A DNA stretch of 64,000 nt from PALSA-600 sp963842335 (GCA_963842335.1 CAWJGF010000022.1:1-64000); one strand, 5' to 3'. Shown: positions 24,566-32,273, counted from the first letter of the stretch. A program made the numbers and translations. The notes: generated by a model not told the origin, from the sequence alone.

Positions 24566-25908
24566 CCGTTCGCTCCCGTGGCCAGCGCGAGGCGCTCGGC
24601 GTCGCCGTGGCAGTTCTTCCACTTGCGCCCGCTGCCGCAGGTGCAGGGATCGTTTCGGCCGCGGCGCGCGTCGTCGGCGGCATAGAGCTGGACGATCTCG
24701 GAGGGAGCGCGGTCCTGGCTCAACAGCTGGCTCATGATCCGCATCGGCCGGTCGACATGATGGAAGAACGACTTGAAGCCGGCACAGAGGAAGTTCAGGC
24801 CCGGGTCGCCCGACGGCGTCGTGATGAAGCGGTCCTTCGGGCAGCCGCCGTGACAGGCGAAGCGCACGTCGCAGTCGAGGCAGTACTGCGGCAGCGTGTC
24901 GCGCTTGTCGAGGCCGAACTGCACCTGCTGCGGCGATGAAACGAGCTTCAGCATGTGCTCTTCCTTGATGTTCCCCAGTCGATACCGCGGCTCGACGAAG
25001 TGATCACACGAGTAGAGATCGCCCGTGTGCTCCAGCGCGAGCGCCGACCCGCACGTCTCCGAGTGGACGCACAGGCTGGGCGGCACTCCCACCCAGTTTG
25101 CGAGTGCGACGTCGAACATCTGCACGTACACCTCGCCGACATCTCGGCGAACCCATTCCTCGAATACTTCGATGAGGAATCGCCCGTACTGCTCTGCAGA
25201 CACGCTGCGGTTGGTGACCTCGGAGCCCTCTTGTAGATACAGCGGCCGGTCGCGCCATGACGTCCTCGGGGCTGCGGGGTCGGTGGCTTCGGTCGAACGC
25301 TCGATGATCGGGATGAACTGAATGAACGACGCGCCACAATCGTCGCGGAGGAAGCGATAGATCTCACGGCCATGGTCACCGTTCCGCGCGTGTACCGTCG
25401 TGAGGGCGTTCCAATCGACGCCTGCCGCCTGCAGATGCCCGAGGCCGCGCATCACGTCGTCGAACGACCCCTTGCCTCCCTTGTTGACGCGGTAGGCGTC
25501 ATGGAGCGCGCGTGGCCCGTCGATCGAGATCCCGACGAGCACGTCGTTCTCCTTGAAGAACGCGGCCCACTCCTCGTCGACCAGGGTGCCATTCGTCTGA
25601 ATCGTGATCGTCGCGCGCTGCCCAGGGCTCAGGTACTGATCGGTCAGCTCGACGGAGCGGCGAAAGAAGTCGAGGCCCATGAGGGTGGGCTCGCCTCCTT
25701 GCCAGGCGATCGTCACCTCAGGGTGACCGGCGTGCGCCTCGATCAGCTGGCTGAGATAGGCCTCGAGCAGCTCGTCTGCCATCCGGAACCGCGAGCCCGG
25801 ATAGAGCATCTCCTTCGAGAGGAAGAAGCAGTAGGAGCAATCGAGGTTGCACACCGCGCCCGTCGGTTTCGCCAGGAGATGGAATGCTCTTGGGACGCTG
25901 ACTGCCAT
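24562..25908 (-). CDS. radical SAM/SPASM anaerobic sulfatase-maturase-like enzyme with SEC-C tail
   Basis: A 448-residue protein. CNLDCSYCFF (CxxxCxxC) binds the SAM-reducing [4Fe-4S] cluster; GGEPTLMG is the SAM GGE motif. The SPASM region with CxxCxxxxxC-like YCLDCDVRFACHGGCPKD binds auxiliary clusters, and DPCTCGSGRKWKNCHG is a zinc-binding SEC-C motif. anSMEs oxidise Cys or Ser of sulfatases to formylglycine; no sulfatase is in the window, so the substrate is open. ATG 25908 is preferred because it lies 37 bases after the box with GAAGCT at the standard 22; the longer ORF from 25992 would run through the box. Confidence 0.85.
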   Translation of the reverse strand: MAVSVPRAFHLLAKPTGAVCNLDCSYCFFLSKEMLYPGSRFRMADELLEAYLSQLIEAHAGHPEVTIAWQGGEPTLMGLDFFRRSVELTDQYLSPGQRATITIQTNGTLVDEEWAAFFKENDVLVGISIDGPRALHDAYRVNKGGKGSFDDVMRGLGHLQAAGVDWNALTTVHARNGDHGREIYRFLRDDCGASFIQFIPIIERSTEATDPAAPRTSWRDRPLYLQEGSEVTNRSVSAEQYGRFLIEVFEEWVRRDVGEVYVQMFDVALANWVGVPPSLCVHSETCGSALALEHTGDLYSCDHFVEPRYRLGNIKEEHMLKLVSSPQQVQFGLDKRDTLPQYCLDCDVRFACHGGCPKDRFITTPSGDPGLNFLCAGFKSFFHHVDRPMRIMSQLLSQDRAPSEIVQLYAADDARRGRNDPCTCGSGRKWKNCHGDAERLALATGANG

Positions 25909-25945
25909 CTCGCCGGAAGCTTCGCCGTCCTTGCGTCGCAGTGCA

Positions 25946-25962
25946 TCATCCGAACCGGATGA
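25946..25962. promoter_or_regulatory. divergent regulatory box for radical SAM operon and DUF202 gene
   Basis: TCATCC-GAACC-GGATGA, perfect 6-bp arms. Reverse: 22 bases to GAAGCT (25923-25918), 37 to ATG 25908. Forward: 21 bases to GAACGT (25984-25989), 41 to ATG 26004. Confidence 0.6.
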
Positions 25963-26003
25963 CGGGTCATCTGAGTCTAGGGTGAACGTCACCGTCCAAG
26001 ACG

Positions 26004-26378
26004 ATGAGTGTGGACAACCCCGAAACCCGAAGCGGCGAGCTGACGGATGCGCTCCGGCGCACGCACCTCGCGAACGAGCGCACGTATCTCGCGTGGTGGC
26101 GAAGCGCGCTGACCGCGCTCGCCGTCGCGATCGCCACCGGACGGATAGCTCCCGGACTGACCGGAGGCGTCGAATGGCCCTATCACGTTCTGGGCGCCGC
26201 CTTCGGCGTGCTCGGCATCGCGGTGCTGTGCGTTGCGTTCATCCGGCATCGCAACGTCGAGCGGGCTCTGGCGGTAGGGAGCTACGCACCGATGGACGAG
26301 CGCGTCGCGCTCCTGCTCGCCGCCGCGACGGTCGTGCTCGCGCTCGCGACGGTTGTTCTCGTCCTGGCCGGCACCTGA
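26004..26378 (+). CDS. DUF202 small membrane protein
   Basis: A 124-residue protein with three membrane helices after a charged N-terminus. RRTHLANERTYLAWWRSALTA is the hallmark LANERTxLAWxR motif of DUF202, which occurs in YidH-type proteins and in the transmembrane part of vacuolar polyphosphate/transporter-chaperone complexes. It may therefore relate to polyphosphate, and a ppk lies 5 kb away. It sits 41 bases after a divergent box. Confidence 0.85.
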   Translation: MSVDNPETRSGELTDALRRTHLANERTYLAWWRSALTALAVAIATGRIAPGLTGGVEWPYHVLGAAFGVLGIAVLCVAFIRHRNVERALAVGSYAPMDERVALLLAAATVVLALATVVLVLAGT

Positions 26379-26393
26379 GGGAACGACAGCCGG

Positions 26394-26409
26394 GCGGCGA
26401 TCCGCCCGA
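26394..26409. terminator. short hairpin between convergent genes
   Basis: GGGCGG-CGAT-CCGCCC, a 6-bp stem with tetraloop in the 115-base gap between the convergent DUF202 and DUF1269 genes. It could terminate either transcript; modest strength. Confidence 0.4.
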
Positions 26410-26493
26410 AGGCGAATCGCCCACCCAGCCATCGTTGTGAGCCGGTCGAGCTGAGCTCGGAGCCGGCGCTGCGAACCTGCCCTTCCGTTCTTG

Positions 26494-26994
26494 CTAGACG
26501 CCGGCGGGCGTCGAGGGGTTGAGCTCGGCCTGCAACTCCTTCTCGACGTCCGCGGAGAGGGACGACTTGAGCACCGTGCCACCGAACTTGCTCAGGGCGG
26601 CGATCGCCTTGTCGGGCGTCGCCTTCTCGATGACGAGGAAGAGGGCGGACGTGCCCGGTTTCATCGCATCGCGAACCTGCTCGACGAATGCCTCGTCGAC
26701 GGTGTCCTTCTGGAGCTTGCCCATCAAGGCGCCGAAGCCGGCGCCGATCGCCAACCCAAGGAACGGGACGAAGAAGAGCATGCCGAACAGCACGCCCCAG
26801 AACATCCCCCAGGATGTCCCGCCCGCCACAGAGTGGTGGTTCGTCGACACCTTGAAGTCGCCGTCCTTGTTCCGCACGATCGACGCGATCGCATCGGTCT
26901 GGATGATCAGCTCGCCCGCAAGCTTCTCGGCCTCCGCCTGAGCGGCTGCGGCGGTGGTCTCATCGGGATACGCAATGGCGATGAGGTCAGCCAT
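26494..26994 (-). CDS. DUF1269 family membrane-associated protein (second copy)
   Basis: A 166-residue paralogue of the 16420 gene: MADLIAIAYPDETTAAAAQA, a VRNKDGDFKV segment, a Gly/Phe-rich membrane hairpin (GMFWGVLFGMLFFVPFLGLA) and a C-terminal domain with SALFLVIEKATPDKA. ATG 26994 has GGAGG about 7 bases upstream, so this transcript has a leader. A box at 27121-27137 with AATCCT at the standard 22 predicts a start near 27087. Confidence 0.85.
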   Translation of the reverse strand: MADLIAIAYPDETTAAAAQAEAEKLAGELIIQTDAIASIVRNKDGDFKVSTNHHSVAGGTSWGMFWGVLFGMLFFVPFLGLAIGAGFGALMGKLQKDTVDEAFVEQVRDAMKPGTSALFLVIEKATPDKAIAALSKFGGTVLKSSLSADVEKELQAELNPSTPAGV

Positions 26995-27120
26995 GGTGAT
27001 GCCTCCTTCGTGTTTTCCGCTGCCGCCGGCCAAACGGCAGGTGCGGCGGCGAGCAGGATTTCGTTCGAGCGGCGTTTCTTTTCTTCGGTTGGAGGATTAC
27101 CGCTGGACCGTCGCACAGCC

Positions 27121-27137
27121 TCGTCCGGTTGGGGTGA
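27121..27137 (-). promoter_or_regulatory. regulatory box in divergent DUF1269/DUF7144-like region
   Basis: Minus strand TCACCC-CAACC-GGACGA with AATCCT (27098-27093) 22 bases on. In the plus direction the nearest xAnnnT (CAACGT, 27165) is 27 bases away, so control of the 27272 gene is less certain. A second half-site (TCATCCCAAC) lies at 27172. Confidence 0.45.
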
Positions 27138-27271
27138 ACCAGCGCCCACCCAGGCGCTCCGTGGCAACGTCTCATCCCAACAGGAGGATGTGGGCGACAG
27201 ACGCCGGTGCTTTTCTCGGCGCTGCACGGCCCGAGAGAGGGTCGCCCAATCGACTCAGGAGGGACTACCAG

Positions 27272-27712
27272 ATGAGCAGCGCAGAGCTAAAGGGGGACTA
27301 CGCCTCGGCGAACGACGGGTACGCCGACGGGTCGCCGAGGGGAGTCGGCTGGATCGTGTTCGCGGCCATCCTCTTGTTCCTCGCCGGAACGTGGAACTTC
27401 ATCGACGGGATCCTCGCCATCTCGTCCTCCCACGTCTACACGGCGAACGCCCACTACGTGTTCAGTGACCTCAAGACGTGGGGCTGGATCGTGATGCTTC
27501 TCGGCATCCTCCAGCTCATCGCGGGTATGTCGCTCCTCAGCGGCAGCGAGTGGGCGAAGTGGTTCGCCATCGCGGTCGCAGGACTCAACATGATCGGTCA
27601 GTTGATGTTCATCCCGGCGTATCCGTTCTGGGCGCTGTCGATGTTCACGCTCGACCTCTTCATCATCTACGGAGTTGCCGTCTACGGCGGCGCGAAGCTT
27701 CGCCAGTTCTAG
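27272..27712 (+). CDS. four-TM membrane protein (DUF7144-like)
   Basis: A 146-residue protein with four helices: GWIVFAAILLFLAGTWNFID, WGWIVMLLGILQLIAGMSLL, WFAIAVAGLNMIGQLMFIPA and SMFTLDLFIIYGVAVYG. The pattern is the common actinobacterial four-helix membrane protein annotated DUF7144; role unknown. AGGAGGG 7 bases before ATG 27272 fixes the start; an in-frame ATG at 27188 would add 28 non-conserved residues. A strong hairpin follows. Confidence 0.75.
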   Translation: MSSAELKGDYASANDGYADGSPRGVGWIVFAAILLFLAGTWNFIDGILAISSSHVYTANAHYVFSDLKTWGWIVMLLGILQLIAGMSLLSGSEWAKWFAIAVAGLNMIGQLMFIPAYPFWALSMFTLDLFIIYGVAVYGGAKLRQF

Positions 27713-27736
27713 AGGCTCGATCTGAGGTATGCGAAC

Positions 27737-27773
27737 AGGGAGTGCCGGCGGCGACCTCGCGCCGGCACTCCCT
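27737..27773 (+). terminator. hairpin terminator
   Basis: Perfect 13-bp inverted repeat (left arm AGGGAGTGCCGGC, 11-base loop) 24 bases after the stop of the 27272 gene and before the NfeD-like gene. Confidence 0.65.
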
Positions 27774-27794
27774 CCGCGTGTTCGGGTTGATCCG

Positions 27795-28136
27795 ATGATC
27801 TTCATCCTCACGCTGATCATCGTCCTCCTCCTGCAGGTCGGGAGTCCCTGGGCGTTCGTGTTGCTCCTCCTGGCCGCTCTTGCCGAGGCCGCGGAGATTC
27901 TCTTCTTGCGGCGCTGGGCGAGGCATCTGAAGTACCGCTACAAGCCGGTCGATCCCGACGAAGCGCTCGTGGGGCTCGTGGCGGAGGTGGTGACGCCGTG
28001 CCGCCCGAACGGGCAAGTGCGTGTCCGAGGTGAGATCTGGGAGGCGAACTGTGCCAGCGGTGCGGGCGAGGGAGCCTCGGTTCGGGTCGAACGGGTCGAG
28101 TCACTCACCCTGTTCGTCGTTCCGCAGTCGTCGTGA
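27795..28136 (+). CDS. NfeD-like membrane protein
   Basis: A 113-residue protein: two hydrophobic helices (MIFILTLIIVLLLQVGSPWA, FVLLLLAALAEAAEI) and a C-terminal OB-fold (GLVAEVVTPCRPNGQVRVRG, GEIWEA, VERVESLTLFV), the layout of short NfeD proteins that accompany membrane stomatin-type proteins. No stomatin gene is adjacent. ATG 27795 begins at the first helix; the upstream in-frame extension lies within the terminator hairpin. Confidence 0.75.
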   Translation: MIFILTLIIVLLLQVGSPWAFVLLLLAALAEAAEILFLRRWARHLKYRYKPVDPDEALVGLVAEVVTPCRPNGQVRVRGEIWEANCASGAGEGASVRVERVESLTLFVVPQSS

Positions 28137-28185
28137 CGCCCCCGGCGGAATCGGCCTCGAACGCGTCTCAGCCGTTGACGCAAAC

Positions 28186-28851
28186 TCAGGTTCGAAGGAG
28201 ACCGACGACGCCCGTGACGAAGAGCGCCACCGCGAGCAACCCGACCGCGATCGGCAGCACGACGCCGATGTAGCGGTCGAGCGCGCCGCGCGTCAGGTCG
28301 AGCAGCCTCTGCGAACGTCGGCCGGCGAGCAGGAGGACGCCGACGATCGCGAGGAGCGGGAGGATCACGGCCACATTGAAGAGTGCGACGAGCTCGAGTT
28401 GGACGAGCAATGACGCGCTCGAGCCGACGATCGCGGCGAGCGCCGCGAAATACGGGATCGCTGTCGGCAACTCGGCCAACATGATCCCCGCGCCGAGCCC
28501 GGCGGCCCCAAAGGCCCCGCCGGGCGGATCGCGCTTCATGCCGCTCGTCACCTTGCCTCGATGGATCCACAGGATCACCGCGAGCACGGCGAGGGCCAGC
28601 GCGCCGGCGATTTCGAGCAGGTGCTTGGTCGACGGTGAGATGTGCGGGAGCAGCGCAAGGAGGGCACGGCCCGGCCCGATGACGACGAGCACCCCGGCGG
28701 CGAACGACGGGGCGAAGACCCCCGCAGCGAACATTGCGACGAGCAGCGCGCCACGGCGGCGGGTTGCGAGCACGAGCGCGGGGGCGACCGTGGAAGGGTT
28801 CAGCCCGTCCGCGAGTGCAATCCCGAGGACGAGGACGACGAGTTCCTTCAC
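28186..28851 (-). CDS. GAP/Sap-type (LysE-like) six-TM membrane protein
   Basis: A 221-residue protein with six helices: VLVLGIALADGLNPSTVAPA at the start and a conserved FGAAGLGAGIMLAELPTAIP loop. These fit the GAP (sulfolipid-addressing, Sap) family, related to LysE exporters and implicated in glycolipid transport in mycobacteria. GTG 28851 overlaps the TGA of a 19-codon ORF (GTGA). Upstream ORF extensions are Arg-rich and non-conserved, as expected of untranslated DNA. Confidence 0.7.
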   Translation of the reverse strand: MKELVVLVLGIALADGLNPSTVAPALVLATRRRGALLVAMFAAGVFAPSFAAGVLVVIGPGRALLALLPHISPSTKHLLEIAGALALAVLAVILWIHRGKVTSGMKRDPPGGAFGAAGLGAGIMLAELPTAIPYFAALAAIVGSSASLLVQLELVALFNVAVILPLLAIVGVLLLAGRRSQRLLDLTRGALDRYIGVVLPIAVGLLAVALFVTGVVGLLRT

Positions 28852-28907
28852 GCGCGCCCACGTGTGCTGCGACCACGCTGATTCGGTCTCGGAAGCGTTG
28901 ACTGCAC
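28848..28907 (-). CDS. 19-residue leaderless leader ORF
   Basis: GTG 28907 lies 35 bases after the box and next to the predicted transcription start; the product is Arg-rich (QSTLPRPNQRGRSTRGRA). Its TGA overlaps the GTG of the membrane-protein gene. The arrangement mirrors 6715-6816, so it may serve translational coupling. No homology support. Confidence 0.3.
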   Translation of the reverse strand: MQSTLPRPNQRGRSTRGRA

Positions 28908-28942
28908 GCTCGGGACGATGTCGCGGGCAGCGCCGTGGTCGT

Positions 28943-28959
28943 TCATCCGGTTTGGGTGA
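28943..28959. promoter_or_regulatory. divergent regulatory box for USP gene and GAP operon
   Basis: TCATCC-GGTTT-GGGTGA, with the dyad extended to GTTCA/TGAAC. Forward: 23 bases to TAGAAC (28983-28988), 35 to ATG 28995. Reverse: 22 bases to CATCGT (28920-28915), 35 to GTG 28907. Confidence 0.6.
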
Positions 28960-28994
28960 ACCCGAAGGCTCCGCGAACCTGGTAGAACGAACCG

Positions 28995-29468
28995 ATGACC
29001 GAGTCGACCCCCGAAACCGGCCGGCCCGGTCCTGTCGTCGTCGGGTACGACGGCCGGGACGAGTCGGAGCGCGCGCTCGACTACGCACTCGAGGAGGCGG
29101 CGGTCCGCAAGGCGTCCGTCGTCGTGGTCGTCGTCGCGGCGATTCCGTACGACGTCGTCGATCCGTACGGGCCAGGAATGCCGGCGATGGCAGGCCCCAT
29201 CGCCCCGATCCCTGAGGAAGGGCCGCTCGAGGTGCAGCCGTTTCTCAAGCATGCCCGAGAGCGTCTCGATCAGGCCGGCATCGCGGGCGAAGCCGTCTGG
29301 GGGCTCGGTGATCCGGTCTCGGAGATCATCCGCGTCGCGGACGAGCACGGTGCCGGCGCGATCGTCGTCGGCACGCATCACCACTCGGCCTTCGGTCGGC
29401 TCCTCGGGATGGACACGGCGGGCGACCTTATCCGCCGGTCACATTGCGACGTCCTCGTCGCGCACTGA
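28995..29468 (+). CDS. universal stress protein (UspA family)
   Basis: A 157-residue single USP domain: VVVGYDGRDESERALDYALE at the N-terminus and VVGTHHHSAFGRLLGMDTAG, the G-2x-G-9x-G ATP-binding loop, near the C-terminus, so it should bind ATP. USPs of this kind are induced in starvation, hypoxia or redox stress. The ATG is probably leaderless: it is 6 bases after TAGAAC and 35 after the box. A strong bidirectional hairpin follows. Confidence 0.9.
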   Translation: MTESTPETGRPGPVVVGYDGRDESERALDYALEEAAVRKASVVVVVVAAIPYDVVDPYGPGMPAMAGPIAPIPEEGPLEVQPFLKHARERLDQAGIAGEAVWGLGDPVSEIIRVADEHGAGAIVVGTHHHSAFGRLLGMDTAGDLIRRSHCDVLVAH

Positions 29469-29505
29469 ATAGCGACGCCGCCCGTCCCGTGGCCCGACCA
29501 CCGGC

Positions 29506-29535
29506 CACGGGCTCCGGCGCACGCCGGAGCCCGTG
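29506..29535. terminator. bidirectional hairpin terminator
   Basis: A 13-bp perfect stem (CACGGGCTCCGGC) with GCAC loop between the convergent USP and DUF4386 genes. Confidence 0.65.
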
Positions 29536-29546
29536 GACCCGTACGA

Positions 29547-30206
29547 CTAGGCGAGCTGTGCGACTGCCCGTGTGACCTCCGCGCGAGGCTTGCGAGCCAG
29601 TGCGACGCTGGCGCACACCACCCAGAGCGCGAACAGCGTGAACGACATCTGCGCGAGGTTGTCGAGCGATGCCGCGGTAGTCACAAGCTGGATGAGCGCG
29701 ATCGCGATCGCGCCACGGCCGAGCCAGCGCCGGCCGGCCGACAGGGCGAGCGTCCCAACTGCGAGCAGGAAGAACACCGCGAAGAACCACGTGCAGACGT
29801 ACAGCGCTTCGTTCAGCGTGATCAGTGTGGTTCCGAGTTGGAGGTCGATCCCTTTGCCGGAGCGATAGGCGATAGCGTCCATGAGTCCCAGCGAAGCCAT
29901 GCTGATCGTGACGTAACCGGTCGCTGCGGCGCGCCCGATCTGTCCGAGGAGCCCGTCTCCGAGCTTCGCGCAGGCCCAGACGGCGAAGACGAGGAAGCAG
30001 CCGAAGCTCAGCAGCTCGATGTACGCCCCTACCCAGACGGCGGTGCCCGCGGGCTTTGCGAGGGCGTGGGTGATGTGTGCGGGCGAGCTAGAGATGGTCG
30101 CGAACTGCCTGCCGCCGAGAGCTCCGATCCCCACTGCTGCATACATGAGCACGACCGACGCGATGCCGAAAGCACCGAAGACGCGGTTGGAAATGGGTTC
30201 GTTCAT
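29547..30206 (-). CDS. DUF4386 family membrane protein
   Basis: A 219-residue protein with about six to seven helices. SNRVFGAFGIASVVLMYAAV at the start and IELLSFGCFLVFAVWACAKL, then ITLNEALYVCTWFFAVFFLL, fit DUF4386, a family of unknown function common in actinobacteria. GGAGTGGAAG before ATG 30206 is a ribosome site. It is divergent from the two-component genes across 170 bases, which hold a TTAGC-rich stretch and no box. Confidence 0.7.
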   Translation of the reverse strand: MNEPISNRVFGAFGIASVVLMYAAVGIGALGGRQFATISSSPAHITHALAKPAGTAVWVGAYIELLSFGCFLVFAVWACAKLGDGLLGQIGRAAATGYVTISMASLGLMDAIAYRSGKGIDLQLGTTLITLNEALYVCTWFFAVFFLLAVGTLALSAGRRWLGRGAIAIALIQLVTTAASLDNLAQMSFTLFALWVVCASVALARKPRAEVTRAVAQLA

Positions 30207-30376
30207 CTTCCACTCCTTTGCACGATTGCTGACGACTCGACGCTAAGGAACGACTGCGATTCCGTCGTCGCCCGTCTCGGCGATCTTGCGATCGTCCGAC
30301 CGGCTGAACTCGCGGGGCCGAGAGATCGGCCAACCGGTTGATGACAGCCGGCTCCCCGCGGTTTACCGTCCCGTAC

Positions 30377-31510
30377 ATGCGCAAGAGACTGCGAGGGCTC
30401 CGTCGACTCGGGGCCGATCCGAAGGGGCGCGATCGGATCCTTGCCGCCGTTCTCCTGATCGCGGCTCAACTCGAGATCTGGCTCACCGCCGACGCGGGCG
30501 GGTACCGGCTCATCGCAGCGCTGATTTCGCCCATCGTGGCTGCCTGCGTCGCCGTGCGCCGCTCGTATCCGACGCTCGCCGGTGTGGTCGCGCAGGGGGT
30601 GGTGGCCCTCGCATTTGCATTCTGGGGCAACACCCAGATCCTCGGCACGTCCATCGGCTGGTTCTGTGCGCTCTACGGCCTCACCGTTTGGACGCCGTTC
30701 CGGCGCTTCGTCGCCGGGGTCGGCTTCGTCTTCGCGACCAACGTCGCCGCGATCGCGGGGCCGGTCGGCACGCTTCAGAAATCCATGCCGTTCGCCGTCG
30801 TGACGCTGGTCGTGATGGTTCTCGTCCGGCGCGTGCTCGGTGACCGTGAGCGGCGGGTGAGGCTTGCGGAGCGGGAGCGCGACTTGGTCGCGCGTGAAGC
30901 AGTGGTCGAGGAGCGCGCTCGAATCGCACGCGAGCTGCATGACGCGATTGCCCACAGCGTCTCGATGATGGTCGTGCAGGCGGGGGCGGAACGGCGGACG
31001 CTCGACGTGCCGGAGGGCACCACGCACGAGGTGCTCGAAACGATCGAGCAGATCGGCAGGAGCGCCCTGAATGAGATGCGCCGCCTGGTCGGGATGCTGC
31101 GCAGCGACTCCGTCGACCCGCTCACACCTCAGCCGGGACTCAACGACCTCACGACCCTCGTCACTCAGGTCCGTGAGGCAGGCCTGCCTGTCGAGCTTCG
31201 GATCGAAGGTGAGCGACGGCCGCTGCCCGTCGGCATCGAGCTCTCGGCCTACCGGATCGTTCAGGAGGCGCTCACGAACGCCCTCAAGCACGGCGGCGAT
31301 GCACACGCGACCGTCGACGTTCGCTACGGCGCCGACACGCTCGAGCTCGAGATCGTCGACGACGGCCGAGGGTCGCCGGCTCACCTGGCGGGCGGTGGCC
31401 ACGGCCTGGTCGGGATGCGAGAGCGAGTCGCGCTGTACGGCGGCCGTCTCGACGCTGGGCGCCGACAGAGCGGCGGCTTCGGTGTCCGCGTGCTGCTCCC
31501 GATCCGATGA
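30377..31510 (+). CDS. NarL-type sensor histidine kinase
   Basis: A 377-residue membrane kinase. The N-terminal about 150 residues contain four to five helices (ILAAVLLIAAQLEIWLTA, GVGFVFATNVAAIAGPV) with no large extracytoplasmic loop. A coiled linker leads to IARELHDAIAHSVSMMVVQA, whose His is the HisKA_3 phosphoacceptor, and the C-terminal HATPase has NALKHGG, DDGRGSP and GHGLVGMRERV. The signal is unknown. ATG 30377 is chosen because TACCGT (30364-30369) sits 7 bases upstream, as in other leaderless genes. The regulator gene overlaps by 4 bases. Confidence 0.88.
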   Translation: MRKRLRGLRRLGADPKGRDRILAAVLLIAAQLEIWLTADAGGYRLIAALISPIVAACVAVRRSYPTLAGVVAQGVVALAFAFWGNTQILGTSIGWFCALYGLTVWTPFRRFVAGVGFVFATNVAAIAGPVGTLQKSMPFAVVTLVVMVLVRRVLGDRERRVRLAERERDLVAREAVVEERARIARELHDAIAHSVSMMVVQAGAERRTLDVPEGTTHEVLETIEQIGRSALNEMRRLVGMLRSDSVDPLTPQPGLNDLTTLVTQVREAGLPVELRIEGERRPLPVGIELSAYRIVQEALTNALKHGGDAHATVDVRYGADTLELEIVDDGRGSPAHLAGGGHGLVGMRERVALYGGRLDAGRRQSGGFGVRVLLPIR

Positions 31511-32181
31511 CAACGGTCCTCATCGCGGACGACCAGGCGCTCGTTCGCGTCGGCCTGCGCAAGATCCTCGAAAGCGAGCCCGAGCTTACGGTGGCCGGCG
31601 AAGCGAGCGACGGAGAAGAAGCCGTCGAAGCGGCAGAGCGGCTTCGCCCCGACGTCGTCCTCATGGACATTCGCATGCCCGTGCTCGACGGAATCGAGGC
31701 GACGCGGCGCATCGTTGCGACGCGCTCCGGCGTGCGCGTCCTGATGCTCACCACGTTCGGGCTCGACGGGTACATCTACGACGCGCTGCGAGCTGGGGCA
31801 AGCGGGTTCATGCTGAAGGACGCACCCCCTGAAGAAATCGTTGCCGCCGTCCGCATCGTTGCGAGCGGCGACGCGCTGCTTGCGCCCGCTGTCACCCGTT
31901 CGGTGATCGAGGAGTTCGCGCGGCGACCTCCGGTCGAACCCGCTCCCTCACCGCCGGCCGCCGTCGCCGACTTGACCCCGCGAGAACGGGAGGTGCTCGA
32001 CCTGCTCGTCCGCGGACTCTCGAATCCAGAGATCTGCGAACGGCTCGTGATCAGCGACGCCACGGCCAAGACCCATGTCGCGCGCATCCTGCAGAAGCTC
32101 GGCCTCCGAGATCGCGTCCAGACGGTGATCTACGCGTACGAGTGCGGCCTCGTCACGCCGGCCGATCGCCGAGCCCTGTAG
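31507..32181 (+). CDS. NarL/LuxR-family response regulator
   Basis: A 224-residue regulator: receiver domain VLIADDQALVRVGLRKILES with phospho-Asp in VVLMDIRMPVLDG, Lys in FMLKDAPPE, and a LuxR helix-turn-helix (LTPREREVLDLLVRGLSNPE, VISDATAKTHVARILQKLGL). Its ATG overlaps the kinase stop. Phosphorylated dimers should activate or repress unknown promoters. No dyad specific to this pair is obvious. Confidence 0.92.
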   Translation: MTTVLIADDQALVRVGLRKILESEPELTVAGEASDGEEAVEAAERLRPDVVLMDIRMPVLDGIEATRRIVATRSGVRVLMLTTFGLDGYIYDALRAGASGFMLKDAPPEEIVAAVRIVASGDALLAPAVTRSVIEEFARRPPVEPAPSPPAAVADLTPREREVLDLLVRGLSNPEICERLVISDATAKTHVARILQKLGLRDRVQTVIYAYECGLVTPADRRAL

Positions 32182-32273
32182 TCCTTTCTCGGCTGGTAGG
32201 GTTCCGGCCGGACGCGGACACTCATAGGCAGTTCACAGGCAAATTCGATCCAGCGAAGAGGAGCACTGACCAC

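Noticed and set aside
27188..27271. In-frame ATG 27188 as the start of the four-TM protein
   Set aside because: The 28 added residues look non-coding, and a stronger ribosome site (AGGAGGG) precedes ATG 27272.
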